A DNA stretch of 34,712 nucleotides. It comes from Pseudomonadota bacterium. GTDB lineage: Bacteria; Pseudomonadota; Gammaproteobacteria; Xanthomonadales; Xanthomonadaceae. Numbering within the stretch: position 1 is the stretch's first letter; each line of letters begins with the position of its first letter. Location of the stretch: NCBI GenBank assembly GCA_963205495.1, contig CAUJIN010000066.1:1-34712 (forward strand). The letters run 5' to 3'. The translations under genes were made by a program, and so were the position numbers. Shown piece after piece: positions 7,995-16,664 of the stretch. Under the pieces are notes generated by a model. The model had not been told where the DNA came from and searched no databases. It was given only the letters and a program-made list of their open reading frames with translations.

Positions 7995-8848
7995 GGCGTA
8001 GCGGCGGCCGCCTGGCGCTCGCGCATCAACCGCCCCACGCGCAGCTGGAAAATGAGCTTGGTGATGAGCAGGCGCTCCTCGATGGGCTTTTGCACCAGAT
8101 CGTTGGCGCCGGCGCGCAGCAGCGCGCTCTGGTTGGCGGGGTTGTCGTCGCCGGTCATCACCAGGATCGGAAGCTGGGCCTTGCCGTAGCCGTACTGCGC
8201 CCCGCGCACGTGTTCGAGCAGATCGCTGCCGGTCATCCCGCCCTTGAGGTAGACGTCGGTCAGGATCACGTCCGGGCCGGGAATGCGGCCCTGCGCGCGC
8301 GCCGTTTCCAGATGCGCGAGGGCATCTTCGACGCTGATGACGTGGGTCACGCTCAGGCCGTGTTTTTCCATCATCCTGCGGGTGGCCACCGCCACCACGC
8401 GGCTGTCTTCCACGTACAGCACCTGGCCGCCGGTTTCCGGCTCGGGACGCACGTAGCCCTGGATGAAGGCCGAGAGCGCGGTGAAGCCGAGCCCCTTGTC
8501 GAAGTAGTCGGTGACGTCGTCGCCGAAGCTGCGGTTTACCAGCCGCTCCTGCGCATCACCCGAGACGACGATGATCGGGATGTAGGCCTGCGGGGCGTGC
8601 TCGCGGATGTGGTGCGCAAGATCCAGGCCGTCCATGTCGGGCAGCCGCAGCGCGGTGGTGACCAGATCGACGACGCCTTCCTGCACCGCGGCCTTGGCTT
8701 CGGCGCCGGTTTCGCAGGAAATCACGGTGACGCCGGGAACATCCTTCACCAGCACCTGCTCGATCAGCTTGCGCGCGACGCGCGAGCCGTCGACGATCAG
8801 GATGCGCGGCGTGTCGCTGGTGATGTGCCGGGTGATGCCGCCGCTCAT
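7991..8848 (-). CDS. Tandem-receiver response regulator with an inactive first REC domain
   Basis: 285 residues: two CheY-like receiver domains and no recognisable output domain. REC2 (about 142-270) is complete: E147-D148, phospho-acceptor D198 in [11 protein letters not shown]232, K254. REC1 (about 14-130) has the fold pattern ([26 protein letters not shown]118) but the acceptor position is Ala (A66 in TTALRLP) and the second acidic residue is Gly (G21), so it should not be phosphorylated. The C-terminal tail is basic and helical. It overlaps ftsX upstream and ung downstream by 4 bp each. Related stand-alone double-REC proteins occur in diguanylate-cyclase or chemosensory pathways, but no such partner is in view. 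The function is unknown. Confidence 0.9.
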   Translation of the reverse strand: MSGGITRHITSDTPRILIVDGSRVARKLIEQVLVKDVPGVTVISCETGAEAKAAVQEGVVDLVTTALRLPDMDGLDLAHHIREHAPQAYIPIIVVSGDAQERLVNRSFGDDVTDYFDKGLGFTALSAFIQGYVRPEPETGGQVLYVEDSRVVAVATRRMMEKHGLSVTHVISVEDALAHLETARAQGRIPGPDVILTDVYLKGGMTGSDLLEHVRGAQYGYGKAQLPILVMTGDDNPANQSALLRAGANDLVQKPIEERLLITKLIFQLRVGRLMRERQAAAATP

Positions 8849-9828
8849 GGTCGTGCTCCGGAATCAGGCAGGGTGCGGCGCAGGTGGTGGCCCGCGGCGA
8901 GCCAGGCGCCGCCCCAGCCCAGGATCACGGCGCTGGCCAGCGTCAGCAGCATGGCGCGCCATCCCAGCCCCTGCAGTTCGAAGTGACTGCCGTAGCTTTC
9001 CACGAGCTGCCCGAGCGGTGCCTGCAGCAACTGCGGCGCCAGCGCGGCCACCGCCAGCGCAAACAGGCCGGCGAGCGCGCCGTACCATGCGCCCAGGTAC
9101 AGGAATGGCCTTCGCACGAATCCATCGGTTGCCCCCAGGAGTTGCACCGTCTGAATCTCCTCCGCCCGACTCTGGATGTCCAGACGCACAGTATTGCCCA
9201 CCACCAGCAGGACGCCAACGCCCAGCAGCGCCGCGGCAAGCCATGCGAGGCGGCGACCGAAAGAGAGCCATGCGGTCAGCCGCGCCCGCCACAGCGCATC
9301 ATGCTGCACGAAATCGACGCTGGGAAGAGTGCGCAGTCGTTCGGCCACGGCCAGCGGATCGGCCTTTGCGGAAGGTGTGACCACCAGCACGGCCGGCAGG
9401 GGATTTTCTTCCAGCAGGGCGAGGGCGTCCGCGAAATCGGCCATCTGGCGGAATTCTTCCAGGCCCTGATCGGGCGTGCGCACCGCCACGGCGGCAACCT
9501 GCGCGTCCTCTCGCAGCTGTGCCGCCAGCGCCTCGACCTCGGCCGCGCTGGCCCCGGGCGCGAGAAAGAGGCTCACCTCGCGCGATTCCCGAAAGCTGCC
9601 GGAAAGGCGCTCGACATTGCCCAGGAGTATGACCAGGCACAGCGGCAGGACCAGCGCCACGGACATCACGCCAACGGTGAGCACGGTCGCCCAGGGGCGC
9701 TGCATCATCCGCCCGATGCTGGAAAACAGGCTGTAGAGGTGCTGCTCGCGCCAGGCGCGCAGGCGCTCTGCGATTCTGCTGCCGTTTTGCGGCGCGGGGC
9801 GATTCGCGGGCCTGCGGCGCACGTTCAT
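8845..9828 (-). CDS. ftsX: Cell-division ABC transporter permease FtsX
   Basis: 327 residues. FtsX and FtsE form a type VII ABC system at the septum that activates periplasmic murein hydrolases through EnvC-like factors. The predicted topology is typical: a basic cytoplasmic N-terminus, TM1 (about 46-70), a periplasmic loop of about 120 residues (75-190) that would contact the hydrolase activator, then TM2 (190-212), TM3 (243-265) and TM4 (291-313). The conserved RAEEIQTVQLLGAT stretch (221-234) follows TM2. Its ATG overlaps the ftsE stop by 4 bp, and its own stop overlaps the start of the response regulator. Confidence 0.96.
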   Translation of the reverse strand: MNVRRRPANRPAPQNGSRIAERLRAWREQHLYSLFSSIGRMMQRPWATVLTVGVMSVALVLPLCLVILLGNVERLSGSFRESREVSLFLAPGASAAEVEALAAQLREDAQVAAVAVRTPDQGLEEFRQMADFADALALLEENPLPAVLVVTPSAKADPLAVAERLRTLPSVDFVQHDALWRARLTAWLSFGRRLAWLAAALLGVGVLLVVGNTVRLDIQSRAEEIQTVQLLGATDGFVRRPFLYLGAWYGALAGLFALAVAALAPQLLQAPLGQLVESYGSHFELQGLGWRAMLLTLASAVILGWGGAWLAAGHHLRRTLPDSGARP

Positions 9829-10508
9829 TCCGCCGCTCCCGGACGGTAGTCGTCGATCAGGCGGCCGTGGTCGAGTACGAGCACGCGCTTGCGCAGCCGC
9901 CGCACCTGGTGCAGGTCGTGGCTGGCCACCAGCACGCAGGTGCCCTGCGCCGGAAGCTCGGTGAACAGGGTCATGATCTCGGCAGCCAGATCGGGATCGA
10001 GGTTGCCGGTCGGCTCGTCGGCCACCAGCACGTCCGGGCGTCCGACCACCGCACGCGCGATTCCCACGCGCTGCTGTTCACCCGTGGAGAGCATGATCGG
10101 CAGCGCCTTCTCGCGCCCGCCCAGGCCCACGCGCTCGAGCACCGTGCGCACGCGCTTTTCGATCTCCGCACGCGCCACTCCGGCGATCACCAGCGGCAGC
10201 GCCACGTTGTCGAACAGGCTGCGGTCCATCAGCAAGCGATGGTCCTGGAACACCACGCCGATGCGGCGGCGGTGGCGCGGCAAGCCGCGCCGCGTGATGC
10301 CGGACAGATTGCGGCCGGCCATCAGCACGGCGCCGCGGGTGGGGCGATCGCTCAGGTGGATGAGCCGCAGCAGGGTGCTCTTGCCGGCACCCGAGTGGCC
10401 GGTGAGGAACAGCATCTCGCCTGCATCGACTTCAAAGCTGATGTCCTTCAGCGCCTCCTGGCCGCCGGCGTAGTGCTTGCTGACGTGTTCGAAGCGGAGC
10501 AGGGTCAT
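9825..10508 (-). CDS. ftsE: Cell-division ABC transporter ATPase FtsE
   Basis: 227 residues from the ATG at 10508. Walker A GHSGAGKS (37-44), Q-loop Q88, ABC signature LSTGEQQRVGIARA (140-153), Walker B with D164-E165, and switch H197 are all visible. FtsE powers FtsX-mediated control of peptidoglycan hydrolases at the division site. The signature reads LSTGEQQ, with Thr where E. coli has Gly; the change is mild. A GTG at 10541 would add 11 residues, but the ATG start gives the normal N-terminus (LLRFEHVSKHY). It is the first gene of a four-gene coupled string. ftsY, often upstream in other gammaproteobacteria, is not here; gspF is instead. Confidence 0.96.
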   Translation of the reverse strand: MTLLRFEHVSKHYAGGQEALKDISFEVDAGEMLFLTGHSGAGKSTLLRLIHLSDRPTRGAVLMAGRNLSGITRRGLPRHRRRIGVVFQDHRLLMDRSLFDNVALPLVIAGVARAEIEKRVRTVLERVGLGGREKALPIMLSTGEQQRVGIARAVVGRPDVLVADEPTGNLDPDLAAEIMTLFTELPAQGTCVLVASHDLHQVRRLRKRVLVLDHGRLIDDYRPGAAE

Positions 10509-10565
10509 GAGAGCTGCGGTGCGGTTCGGCGTGCGGCGCACGTTAGCATCGGCACTGCGGTGATG

Positions 10566-11765
10566 CTATCCGACCAGAGTGTTGAGCGAGAGGATCGGAA
10601 GGAGGATCGCCAGCACGATGAACAGCACCAGCGCGCCCACCAGCAGGATCACGCCCGGACCCAGCACGGCGGTGGCGATGCCCAGCGCGGTATCCAGCTC
10701 GCGCTCCTGCTGGGCGGAAGCGTCGAACAGCATGGCGTCGAGCCGACCGCTCTTCTCGCCGCTGGCGATGAGGCGCAGCATCACCGGCGGGAACTGGCCG
10801 CTTTCCCGCAGCGAGTGCGCCAGTCCGCGCCCTTCCCTGACCCGCACGGCCACCTTCGCCACGGCGTCGCGCAGGGCGCTGTTGCCGATCACCTGGGCGG
10901 CAATCTGGATCGCTTCCAGCAGTGGCACTGCGCTGGATACCAGCAGCGCCAGGGTGCGCGAGAAGCGCGCCATCTCGGTGGCGCGGATCAGCCTTCCGAG
11001 CACCGGCACGCGCAGCAGCTCGCGCTGCAGGCGTTCGCGCACGGCCGGCACGCGCAGTGCCGCTGCGGTACCCAGGACAACCATGGCCAGCGCGGGCAGC
11101 AGCCAGATTCCGTGCCGCTGCATCATTTCGGAAAGGAAGATCAGCAGGCGCGTGGCGGCGGGCAGGTTCTGGTTGGCCTGGGTGAACACCTCGATGACCT
11201 GCGGCACGACCCAGATCATGAGTCCCGCGACCACGGCCAGCGCCACGCCGGTCAGCAGTACCGGGTAGGCCAGCGCCAGCAGGATCTTGGCGCGCAGGGC
11301 CTGGCGGCTTTCGGTGTAGTCGGCCAGGCGCGCAAGCACCGCATCCAGCCTTCCCGAAGCCTCGCCGGCGGCGAGGGTGGCGCGAAACAGCATGGGAAAC
11401 GCACTTGGCGATTCGGACATGGCCTCGGCCAGCGTGCTGCCTTCCATCACCCGCGCGCGCAGTGGCACCAGATGGGTGCGCAGGCGCGCGTCGGCCTGTT
11501 CGGCGAGGGCTTCCAGCGCCTCGTCGATGGGCAGGCCCGAGGCGATGAGCGTGGCAAGCTGGCGCGTCATGGTGGCCAGTTGCGCGGCGCTCAGGCGTCC
11601 GCCGGAAGTGCGTCCGGTGCGCCCTTCGGCCAGTTCGGAAACCTCCAGCGCGTGCAGGCCGCGCTCGCGCAGCGTGGCGCGCGCGGCGCGCGCGGTGTCG
11701 GCCTGCAGTACGCCTTTCCGGCTGCGGCCGTCGGTAGCCAGTGCGTGATAGGCGAAGGCGGGCAT
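10566..11765 (-). CDS. gspF: Type II secretion inner-membrane platform protein GspF
   Basis: 399 residues. The N-terminus (PAFAYHALATDGRSRKGVLQADTARAARATL, in part) is the GspF signature. Two repeated T2SSF domains follow (about 62-187 and 266-390), with membrane segments at about 165-190, 215-235 and 370-395. The protein is the polytopic core of the type II secretion machinery, contacting the ATPase GspE. No other gsp gene is in the window: upstream is the divergent pdxJ and downstream, after 57 bp, ftsE. It may belong to a dispersed system or serve a minimal pilus-like apparatus. The PilC (type IV pilus) alternative is less likely given the N-terminus. The start is the ATG at 11765. Confidence 0.92.
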   Translation of the reverse strand: MPAFAYHALATDGRSRKGVLQADTARAARATLRERGLHALEVSELAEGRTGRTSGGRLSAAQLATMTRQLATLIASGLPIDEALEALAEQADARLRTHLVPLRARVMEGSTLAEAMSESPSAFPMLFRATLAAGEASGRLDAVLARLADYTESRQALRAKILLALAYPVLLTGVALAVVAGLMIWVVPQVIEVFTQANQNLPAATRLLIFLSEMMQRHGIWLLPALAMVVLGTAAALRVPAVRERLQRELLRVPVLGRLIRATEMARFSRTLALLVSSAVPLLEAIQIAAQVIGNSALRDAVAKVAVRVREGRGLAHSLRESGQFPPVMLRLIASGEKSGRLDAMLFDASAQQERELDTALGIATAVLGPGVILLVGALVLFIVLAILLPILSLNTLVG

Positions 11766-11839
11766 GACTGAGGAAGTCTATCCGGGTTGGCCGTCGAACA
11801 GGGCGCCGGGAAGGCCGGGCTGGCCAAGCACGATTGGGC

Positions 11840-11845
11840 GATAAT
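11840..11845 (+). promoter_or_regulatory. putative -10 box placing pdxJ transcription start at its ATG
   Basis: GATAAT ends 6 bp before the pdxJ ATG at 11852. A start 7 bp after this hexamer would fall at or next to the A of the ATG, giving a leaderless or nearly leaderless mRNA. No Shine-Dalgarno sequence lies in the gap, which fits. The -35 region is poor (GGGCTG), so confidence is limited. Confidence 0.45.
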
Positions 11846-11851
11846 GCCCGC

Positions 11852-12664
11852 ATGACCCTTCTCAGCGTGAACCTCAACAAGATCGCTGTGCTGCGCAATT
11901 CGCGCGGCGGCGCACGGCCCGACATCGTGAAGGCGGCTCGCGCGGTGATCGCCGCCGGCGCCCAGGGCCTGACCCTGCACCCGCGCCCCGACCTGCGTCA
12001 CGTCCGGCCGGACGATGTCCGGGCGCTTTCCAGGCTGGTGGGGCGCGGCATCGAGTACAACCTCGAAGGCAATCCCTTTGCCCCGCCGCGCGGCGACTAT
12101 CCGGGGTTTCTCGCGCTGGTGGCGCAGGTTCGCCCCGATCAGGCCACCCTGGTTCCCGATTCGGACGACCAGCTCACCTCCGACCACGGCTTTGATCTGG
12201 CGCGCGACTGGGAGCGCCTTGAGCCGCTGGTAGCGCAGCTGCGCGAGTGCGGTGCGCGGGTCAGCGTGTTCGTGGACCCCGGCCTCACGCGTGGTTTCGA
12301 GGAAGCGCACCGGATCGGGATTTCCCGCGTGGAGATCTACACCGGCCCGTATGCCGCCGCCTTTGCCGCAGGCTCGGCCGAGTCGGCGCTGGCCGACTGT
12401 CTGGCTACGGCGCGCGCGGCGCAGGCGGCCGGGCTGGAGGTCAATGCCGGACATGACCTGGACCAGGCCAACCTCGGCCCGTTCCTGCGCGCGGTACCGC
12501 AGGTGGCGGAAGTCTCCATCGGTCACGCGTTGATCGACGACGCCCTGTACGAGGGGCTCGAGCGAACCGTGCGTCGGTATCTCGCCGCCATCGCGGCAGC
12601 CAGCCACGTCGGTCGCGCAGGGCCGACCTGCGGATGCGGCGATGGTGCCCGCCTCGGCGAGTAG
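11852..12664 (+). CDS. pdxJ: Pyridoxine 5'-phosphate synthase
   Basis: 270 residues. It condenses 1-deoxyxylulose 5-phosphate with 1-amino-acetone 3-phosphate to pyridoxine 5'-phosphate, the last ring-forming step of DXP-dependent vitamin B6 synthesis, in the cytoplasm. The TIM-barrel markers are in place: [11 protein letters not shown] with H43, the YNLEGNP loop with E72, the LVPD...TSDHGFDL segment, [12 protein letters not shown] with H201, and [17 protein letters not shown]. These correspond to E. coli H45, E72 and H193. The last 20 residues (after [11 protein letters not shown]), Gly/Ala/Arg-rich with [11 protein letters not shown], extend past the usual end. The ATG at 11852 is chosen because [12 protein letters not shown] is the normal N-terminus. 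It is divergent from gspF and convergent with the exb operon. Confidence 0.96.
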   Translation: MTLLSVNLNKIAVLRNSRGGARPDIVKAARAVIAAGAQGLTLHPRPDLRHVRPDDVRALSRLVGRGIEYNLEGNPFAPPRGDYPGFLALVAQVRPDQATLVPDSDDQLTSDHGFDLARDWERLEPLVAQLRECGARVSVFVDPGLTRGFEEAHRIGISRVEIYTGPYAAAFAAGSAESALADCLATARAAQAAGLEVNAGHDLDQANLGPFLRAVPQVAEVSIGHALIDDALYEGLERTVRRYLAAIAAASHVGRAGPTCGCGDGARLGE

Positions 12665-12703
12665 GGCGGGGCTACGCCTTCGACGAGGTGCTCGCCACAC
12701 GGC

Positions 12704-12729
12704 AGAACGCCGCCCGAAGGCGGCGTTCT
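12704..12729. terminator. bidirectional hairpin between pdxJ and the exbD operon
   Basis: An 11-bp perfect stem AGAACGCCGCC / GGCGGCGTTCT with a four-base loop (CGAA on +, UUCG in the leftward transcript, a very stable tetraloop after C). It lies 39 bp after the pdxJ stop and 25 bp after the stop of the last exbD. On the + strand a TGATTTG stretch follows. Confidence 0.8.
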
Positions 12730-12754
12730 GATTTGTGCGTTGACGCGCGAGACC

Positions 12755-13165
12755 TTACATCGTTTCCACGAAACCGATCTTGATCATTCCGGCATTCTTG
12801 GCCTTCGAAAGCACGTCGGCCAGCACCTCGTAACGCACCTCGGGGCTGGTTTCCAGCTCCAGGGTCGGCTGCGGGTCGCGCGAGGCTTCCACCATGAGCG
12901 AGGGCACCAGGGCCGACTTCGGCAGCGGGCTGTTGTCCCAGAAAAGTTCGGCGGTGTCGCTGATGCGCAAGCGGATCGGCGGCGGGGGTTCCTTTTCCGG
13001 TTCGACCTTGTTCTTGCTGGGCTGCGGCAGGTCGATCTGGATCTGGAAGGACGGCATCGGTGCCGTGACCATGAAGATGATCAGCAGCACGAGCATCACG
13101 TCGATGAGCGGCGTGACGTTCATGTACACCATCGTGTTGCTGCTGCCGGCGTTGCTGAAGGCCAT
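12755..13165 (-). CDS. exbD: ExbD-family TonB-system proton-channel subunit (second copy)
   Basis: 136 residues. A short cytoplasmic N-terminus, a single transmembrane helix (about 18-38) with the essential Asp D22 in TPLIDVMLVLLIIFM, then a periplasmic domain. ExbD with ExbB uses the proton-motive force to energise TonB for outer-membrane uptake. It is the distal gene of tonB-exbB-exbD-exbD. It differs from its neighbour by a Pro-rich insert (EKEPPPPIRLRI) and by the end IKIGFVETM, so the two are old paralogues rather than a recent duplication. In Xanthomonas, exbD2 is reported to be dispensable for some TonB functions, which suggests division of labour. Confidence 0.94.
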   Translation of the reverse strand: MAFSNAGSSNTMVYMNVTPLIDVMLVLLIIFMVTAPMPSFQIQIDLPQPSKNKVEPEKEPPPPIRLRISDTAELFWDNSPLPKSALVPSLMVEASRDPQPTLELETSPEVRYEVLADVLSKAKNAGMIKIGFVETM

Positions 13166-13191
13166 GTGTGTGTCCTGTCCTTATTCCTGGC

Positions 13192-13608
<417 letters not shown>

Positions 13609-13643
13609 TTCTTCAGCTCCATCCTGTCACGGGCTCGGTTCTG

Positions 13644-14468
13644 TCAGCGCTTGGGCGCTGCATCGCCCACGCGGGCACCGGTGGCAAAGAAATCGTGCAG
13701 ATCGTGCGCAAAGGCATCGAAACGCGCGTTCGTCTGGCTGTTGACTCGCACGAAGGCGTTGAACGCGATCACCGCCGGGATGGCGACGAACAGGCCCAGC
13801 GCGGTCATGATGAGTGCTTCACCCACCGGACCTGCCACGGCGTCGATCGAGGCTTGGCCGGTGGCGCCGATGCGGATCAGGGCGCCGTAGATGCCCCACA
13901 CCGTACCCAGCAGACCGACGAACGGCGCGGTCGAACCGGAGGTGGCGAGCCAGGTCTGGCCACTTTCCAGACGGGCGCTTTCGCGGGTCACGGCCTGACG
14001 CAGGGCGCGGTCGATGAACTCCGAGCGGCTCAGCGATTCGGCCAGGCGGCTGCCTTCGCTGCGCTGATGGTGCAACGCGGCCTGGGCGGCTTCCAGAGCG
14101 ATCTTGGAGAACGGCTCCTTCTTGGGCTGCTCTTCCATCAGGCGGATGGCTTCGGCCGGGTTGGGCGTGTCCCAGAAGGTGCGGATCACGCGCTCGGCGC
14201 GGGCGCGAACCACGCTGTTCTTGAGGAAGTTGACGATCGTGTAGTACCAGGAGCCGACCGACATGACGACCAGGGTGACAAGCACCACCCAGGACACCAC
14301 GAATTCGCCGGGCTTGCCGACCATTTCCTGGAAAAGATGGGAGAAACCCATCTGAGACAGCGCATCGGCATCCGATGCGCCGGCAAATCCGGGCGCCTGA
14401 GCGGCGGAGTTGACAGCAGAGGCCGCGGTCTGGTCTGCCGGCGAGGTGGAAGCTGCATCTTGTTGCAT
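13644..14468 (-). CDS. exbB: ExbB, MotA/TolQ/ExbB proton-channel protein
   Basis: 274 residues. Three transmembrane segments at about 56-78, 178-200 and 218-240. The conserved TolQ/ExbB core is GSTAPFVGLLGTVWGIYGALIRIG then VAGPVGEALIMTALGLFVAIPAVIAFNAF, lining the proton path. A Ser/Ala/Asp-rich stretch of about 40 residues precedes TM1, as in the longer ExbB forms. It forms the pentameric channel with an ExbD pair and docks TonB. Its ATG lies 15 bp after the tonB stop. Position and length fit Xanthomonas-type ExbB. Confidence 0.95.
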   Translation of the reverse strand: MQQDAASTSPADQTAASAVNSAAQAPGFAGASDADALSQMGFSHLFQEMVGKPGEFVVSWVVLVTLVVMSVGSWYYTIVNFLKNSVVRARAERVIRTFWDTPNPAEAIRLMEEQPKKEPFSKIALEAAQAALHHQRSEGSRLAESLSRSEFIDRALRQAVTRESARLESGQTWLATSGSTAPFVGLLGTVWGIYGALIRIGATGQASIDAVAGPVGEALIMTALGLFVAIPAVIAFNAFVRVNSQTNARFDAFAHDLHDFFATGARVGDAAPKR

Positions 14469-14483
14469 AACGCCTGTCCCTTC

Positions 14484-15155
14484 TTAGAGATCACTGAGCT
14501 TGAACGAAATGGGTACGAGTACCCAGCTTTGGATGGCCTTGCCGTCACGCATGCCAGGATTGAACTTCCATTCCCGTACCGCATCCATGGCGGCGCGGTC
14601 GAGCAGACGGGAGCGGCTGGACTTCTCGATTTCGATCTGTGCCGGGCTGCCGTCGATTCCAACCAGGACGCGCAGGACGACTTCGCCCTCCTGGCGCTGG
14701 CGCACCGCCTGCGGCGGATAGCGCGGCGGGCGATAGCGGCGATAGCTGGTGTCCTCGCTGGCCCCGTAGTTGGCTGCCGGCGCGGGCGGCGCAGGCGGTG
14801 CCGGCGGCGGTGCGGCCACCGACATCGGGGTCGGATCGTCGAGGATCACGGGGGGCGGTGCCGCAGGCGTGGGCGGCGGCGGCGCGGCGCGCTCGATGAT
14901 CTTCGGCGGCGGGCGCTTGGGCGGCTCCGGCGGCGGCGGCGGCGGCGGCGGCGGGGGAGGCGGTGGCTCGATGAAGGTCACTTCGACCGTCTCGGGCGCG
15001 TCTTCCGCGGACTGGGGCGGCGCGGTCGGCGTCAGCATCAGCATGAACGCCGACACATGCAGCGCGATCGCGAAGGAAAAGCCGGCCACGCGAGCCCAGC
15101 TGAACTTGCGGGCGGCGTCATCGTCGAAGCCGTAATGTGAGTCGTATTGCGTCAT
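14484..15155 (-). CDS. tonB: TonB energy transducer
   Basis: 223 residues. One N-terminal transmembrane helix (about 22-42, with a His, SFAIALHVSAFML) after a 20-residue cytoplasmic tail; a long Pro-rich periplasmic spacer (52-127) with 13 consecutive prolines at 64-76; and a TonB C-terminal domain (about 140-223, YPPQAVRQRQEGEVVLRVLV). TonB links the ExbBD motor to TonB-dependent outer-membrane receptors for siderophores, vitamin B12 and, in this group, plant-type carbohydrates. The poly-Pro run comes from a CCG-rich repeat at 14928-14966 and should need elongation factor P. It is the first gene of the tonB-exbB-exbD-exbD unit. Confidence 0.96.
   Translation of the reverse strand: MTQYDSHYGFDDDAARKFSWARVAGFSFAIALHVSAFMLMLTPTAPPQSAEDAPETVEVTFIEPPPPPPPPPPPPPEPPKRPPPKIIERAAPPPPTPAAPPPVILDDPTPMSVAAPPPAPPAPPAPAANYGASEDTSYRRYRPPRYPPQAVRQRQEGEVVLRVLVGIDGSPAQIEIEKSSRSRLLDRAAMDAVREWKFNPGMRDGKAIQSWVLVPISFKLSDL
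14928..14966 (-). repeat. CCG-type trinucleotide tract encoding 13 prolines in tonB
   Basis: Thirteen consecutive Pro codons, at least eight of them CCG in a row. Such a tract can change length by slippage, which would alter the TonB spacer without a frameshift. Confidence 0.85.
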
Positions 15156-15272
15156 GCGTGACTTGAAACCTAGGGGGTTCGGTCACCCGTTGCAGCGGGG
15201 CGTCCGGAGATTCCGGATTTGCTGCGGCGGGAATGTTCTAGCTTATACCAAGCGGACTTGCTGTGCCTACGG
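15156..15272 (-). promoter_or_regulatory. tonB upstream region, no clear promoter assigned
   Basis: A 117-bp gap between the TPR gene and tonB. It has a relatively AT-rich core (TTGGTATAAGCTAGAACAT on the reverse strand, near 15235-15253) that could hold a -10 box, and two TCCGGA half-sites spaced three bases apart near 15204. No Fur box is recognisable by eye. Confidence 0.3.
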
Positions 15273-16544
15273 TTAACGCCCTGCGTTCTTCTTCAGCCAC
15301 TCTTCAGCGGTCTGTTTGGTTTCGGGAAACTTCGCCGCCTCGCGGTATGCGGCGATCAGTCCGGCACGGTTGCCGAGACCATGTTCGGCCCGGCCGATGA
15401 TGACCCAGGCATCGCCGGGGCGACGGATCCCTTTGGCAAGGGCGTCCTGCGCCATCTTCCTGGACTCGGCGTAGCGCTCTTCATTGCTCAGCAAGCGCGA
15501 CAGGTTGAGCGCCATTTCGCCGTCGGTAGCCAACGGCACGCCCTTCTGGTATGCGTCGATGGCCTGGGGGATCTGGTCGCTGAAATAATAGGCCTGACCC
15601 AGCGCCGTGTAGATGTCCACCCCCGGCTTCAGGATGTTCTTGCCCAGCCCGTCGTTGATGACGTCGATGGCCTTGGCCTCATGGCCCTCCATGTTGGAGT
15701 AAAGGGCATAGAGCTGGCGGTAGCCCTTCTCGTCGAGCAGGCCGCGCCCGCGACCGGTCTCCAGCAGACCGGTGGCCTTGTCGTACTGGTCGTTCTGCGC
15801 ATACATGGTGGCCACGTTGAAGAGCAGGCGCGCATCGTCGGGCTTCTTCGCCAGCAATTCCTCGCCCAATGCTGTGGCCTGATCGAATTTTTCGGCGTTG
15901 ATGTAGGAGGCCAGAAGCATCTGCACCCAGTTGTCATGGGCACCGCCATCGAGCTCGATGGCGCGCTTCAGGACAGTCGCCGCTTCGTCATAGCGCTCGG
16001 TCTGATACAGGATGCCGCCCTTGAGCGCGAGGGTCTGGGGATCTTCCTTGCGGGTTTCGCTGAGCACGCGATCCAGCGTGGCCAGGGCGTCGTCGAATTT
16101 GTCTTCCTGATACTGGAGCTGGCCCAGCTGCAGCATGATCTGGAAGTGGGCGTTGTTGTCCAGGCCGTTGGCTTCGAGGGACTTGCGGTAGGCCTCGATG
16201 GCACCGGGATAGTCGTTGAGCTCCGCCTTGGCGATGCCGATCAGCTGGTAGGCCCAGGACTTCTCGTAGGCGCCCGCCGATTTATTGTTGCCGACGGACT
16301 CGCCCACGGACACGACTTCGGAAAACTTCTCTTCCTCGTAGGCCTTCATCAGCTTGGCCATGTCGCGCTGCATGCGAGGGGCCGCCTTCTGGCTGGGTTC
16401 CTCGCGGGTGGCGTTCGGGAAGAGCTGCTCCTTCTTGGCCTCCTGCTGTCCGCGCCTGCCGCGCTGGGCTTCGGCGGGAGCCGCGGCAACGAGGCTGAGC
16501 GCCACGAGGAGGAAGAGGGTCTTGATGAGGGTCGTGGGGTTCAT
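15273..16544 (-). CDS. Periplasmic TPR-repeat protein upstream of tonB
   Basis: 423 residues. A signal peptide (about 1-26, ending APAEA-Q) is followed by a basic stretch and by tandem TPR units over roughly 55-415, e.g. YEKSWAYQLIGIAKAELNDYPGAIEAYRKSLE and DARLLFNVATMYAQNDQYDKATGLLE (in part). There is no enzyme motif. The protein is probably a periplasmic scaffold. In other gammaproteobacteria, TPR proteins sit in TonB operons (for example TtpC-type systems in Vibrio), so a role in TonB-dependent uptake is a reasonable but unproven guess. The gap to tonB is 117 bp, so tonB may also have its own promoter. The end KKNAGR has a clear stop (TAA). Confidence 0.85.
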   Translation of the reverse strand: MNPTTLIKTLFLLVALSLVAAAPAEAQRGRRGQQEAKKEQLFPNATREEPSQKAAPRMQRDMAKLMKAYEEEKFSEVVSVGESVGNNKSAGAYEKSWAYQLIGIAKAELNDYPGAIEAYRKSLEANGLDNNAHFQIMLQLGQLQYQEDKFDDALATLDRVLSETRKEDPQTLALKGGILYQTERYDEAATVLKRAIELDGGAHDNWVQMLLASYINAEKFDQATALGEELLAKKPDDARLLFNVATMYAQNDQYDKATGLLETGRGRGLLDEKGYRQLYALYSNMEGHEAKAIDVINDGLGKNILKPGVDIYTALGQAYYFSDQIPQAIDAYQKGVPLATDGEMALNLSRLLSNEERYAESRKMAQDALAKGIRRPGDAWVIIGRAEHGLGNRAGLIAAYREAAKFPETKQTAEEWLKKNAGR

Positions 16545-16664
16545 GGCCGTTTCGTCCGGAAATGGGGCGCTGGCGCGTGCGTTCTGGTGCGAGCAACGAA
16601 GCCTAACGGCAAACCGCTGCCGTTCTCAACCGTACAGCGCGGAAAACTGCGAAACACATTGGAA

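Noticed and set aside
12769..12782. GTTTC-CAC-GAAAC near-palindrome at the exbD 3' end
   Set aside because: Resembles parS arms but lacks the central CACGTG; lies in codons for the FVET end of ExbD.
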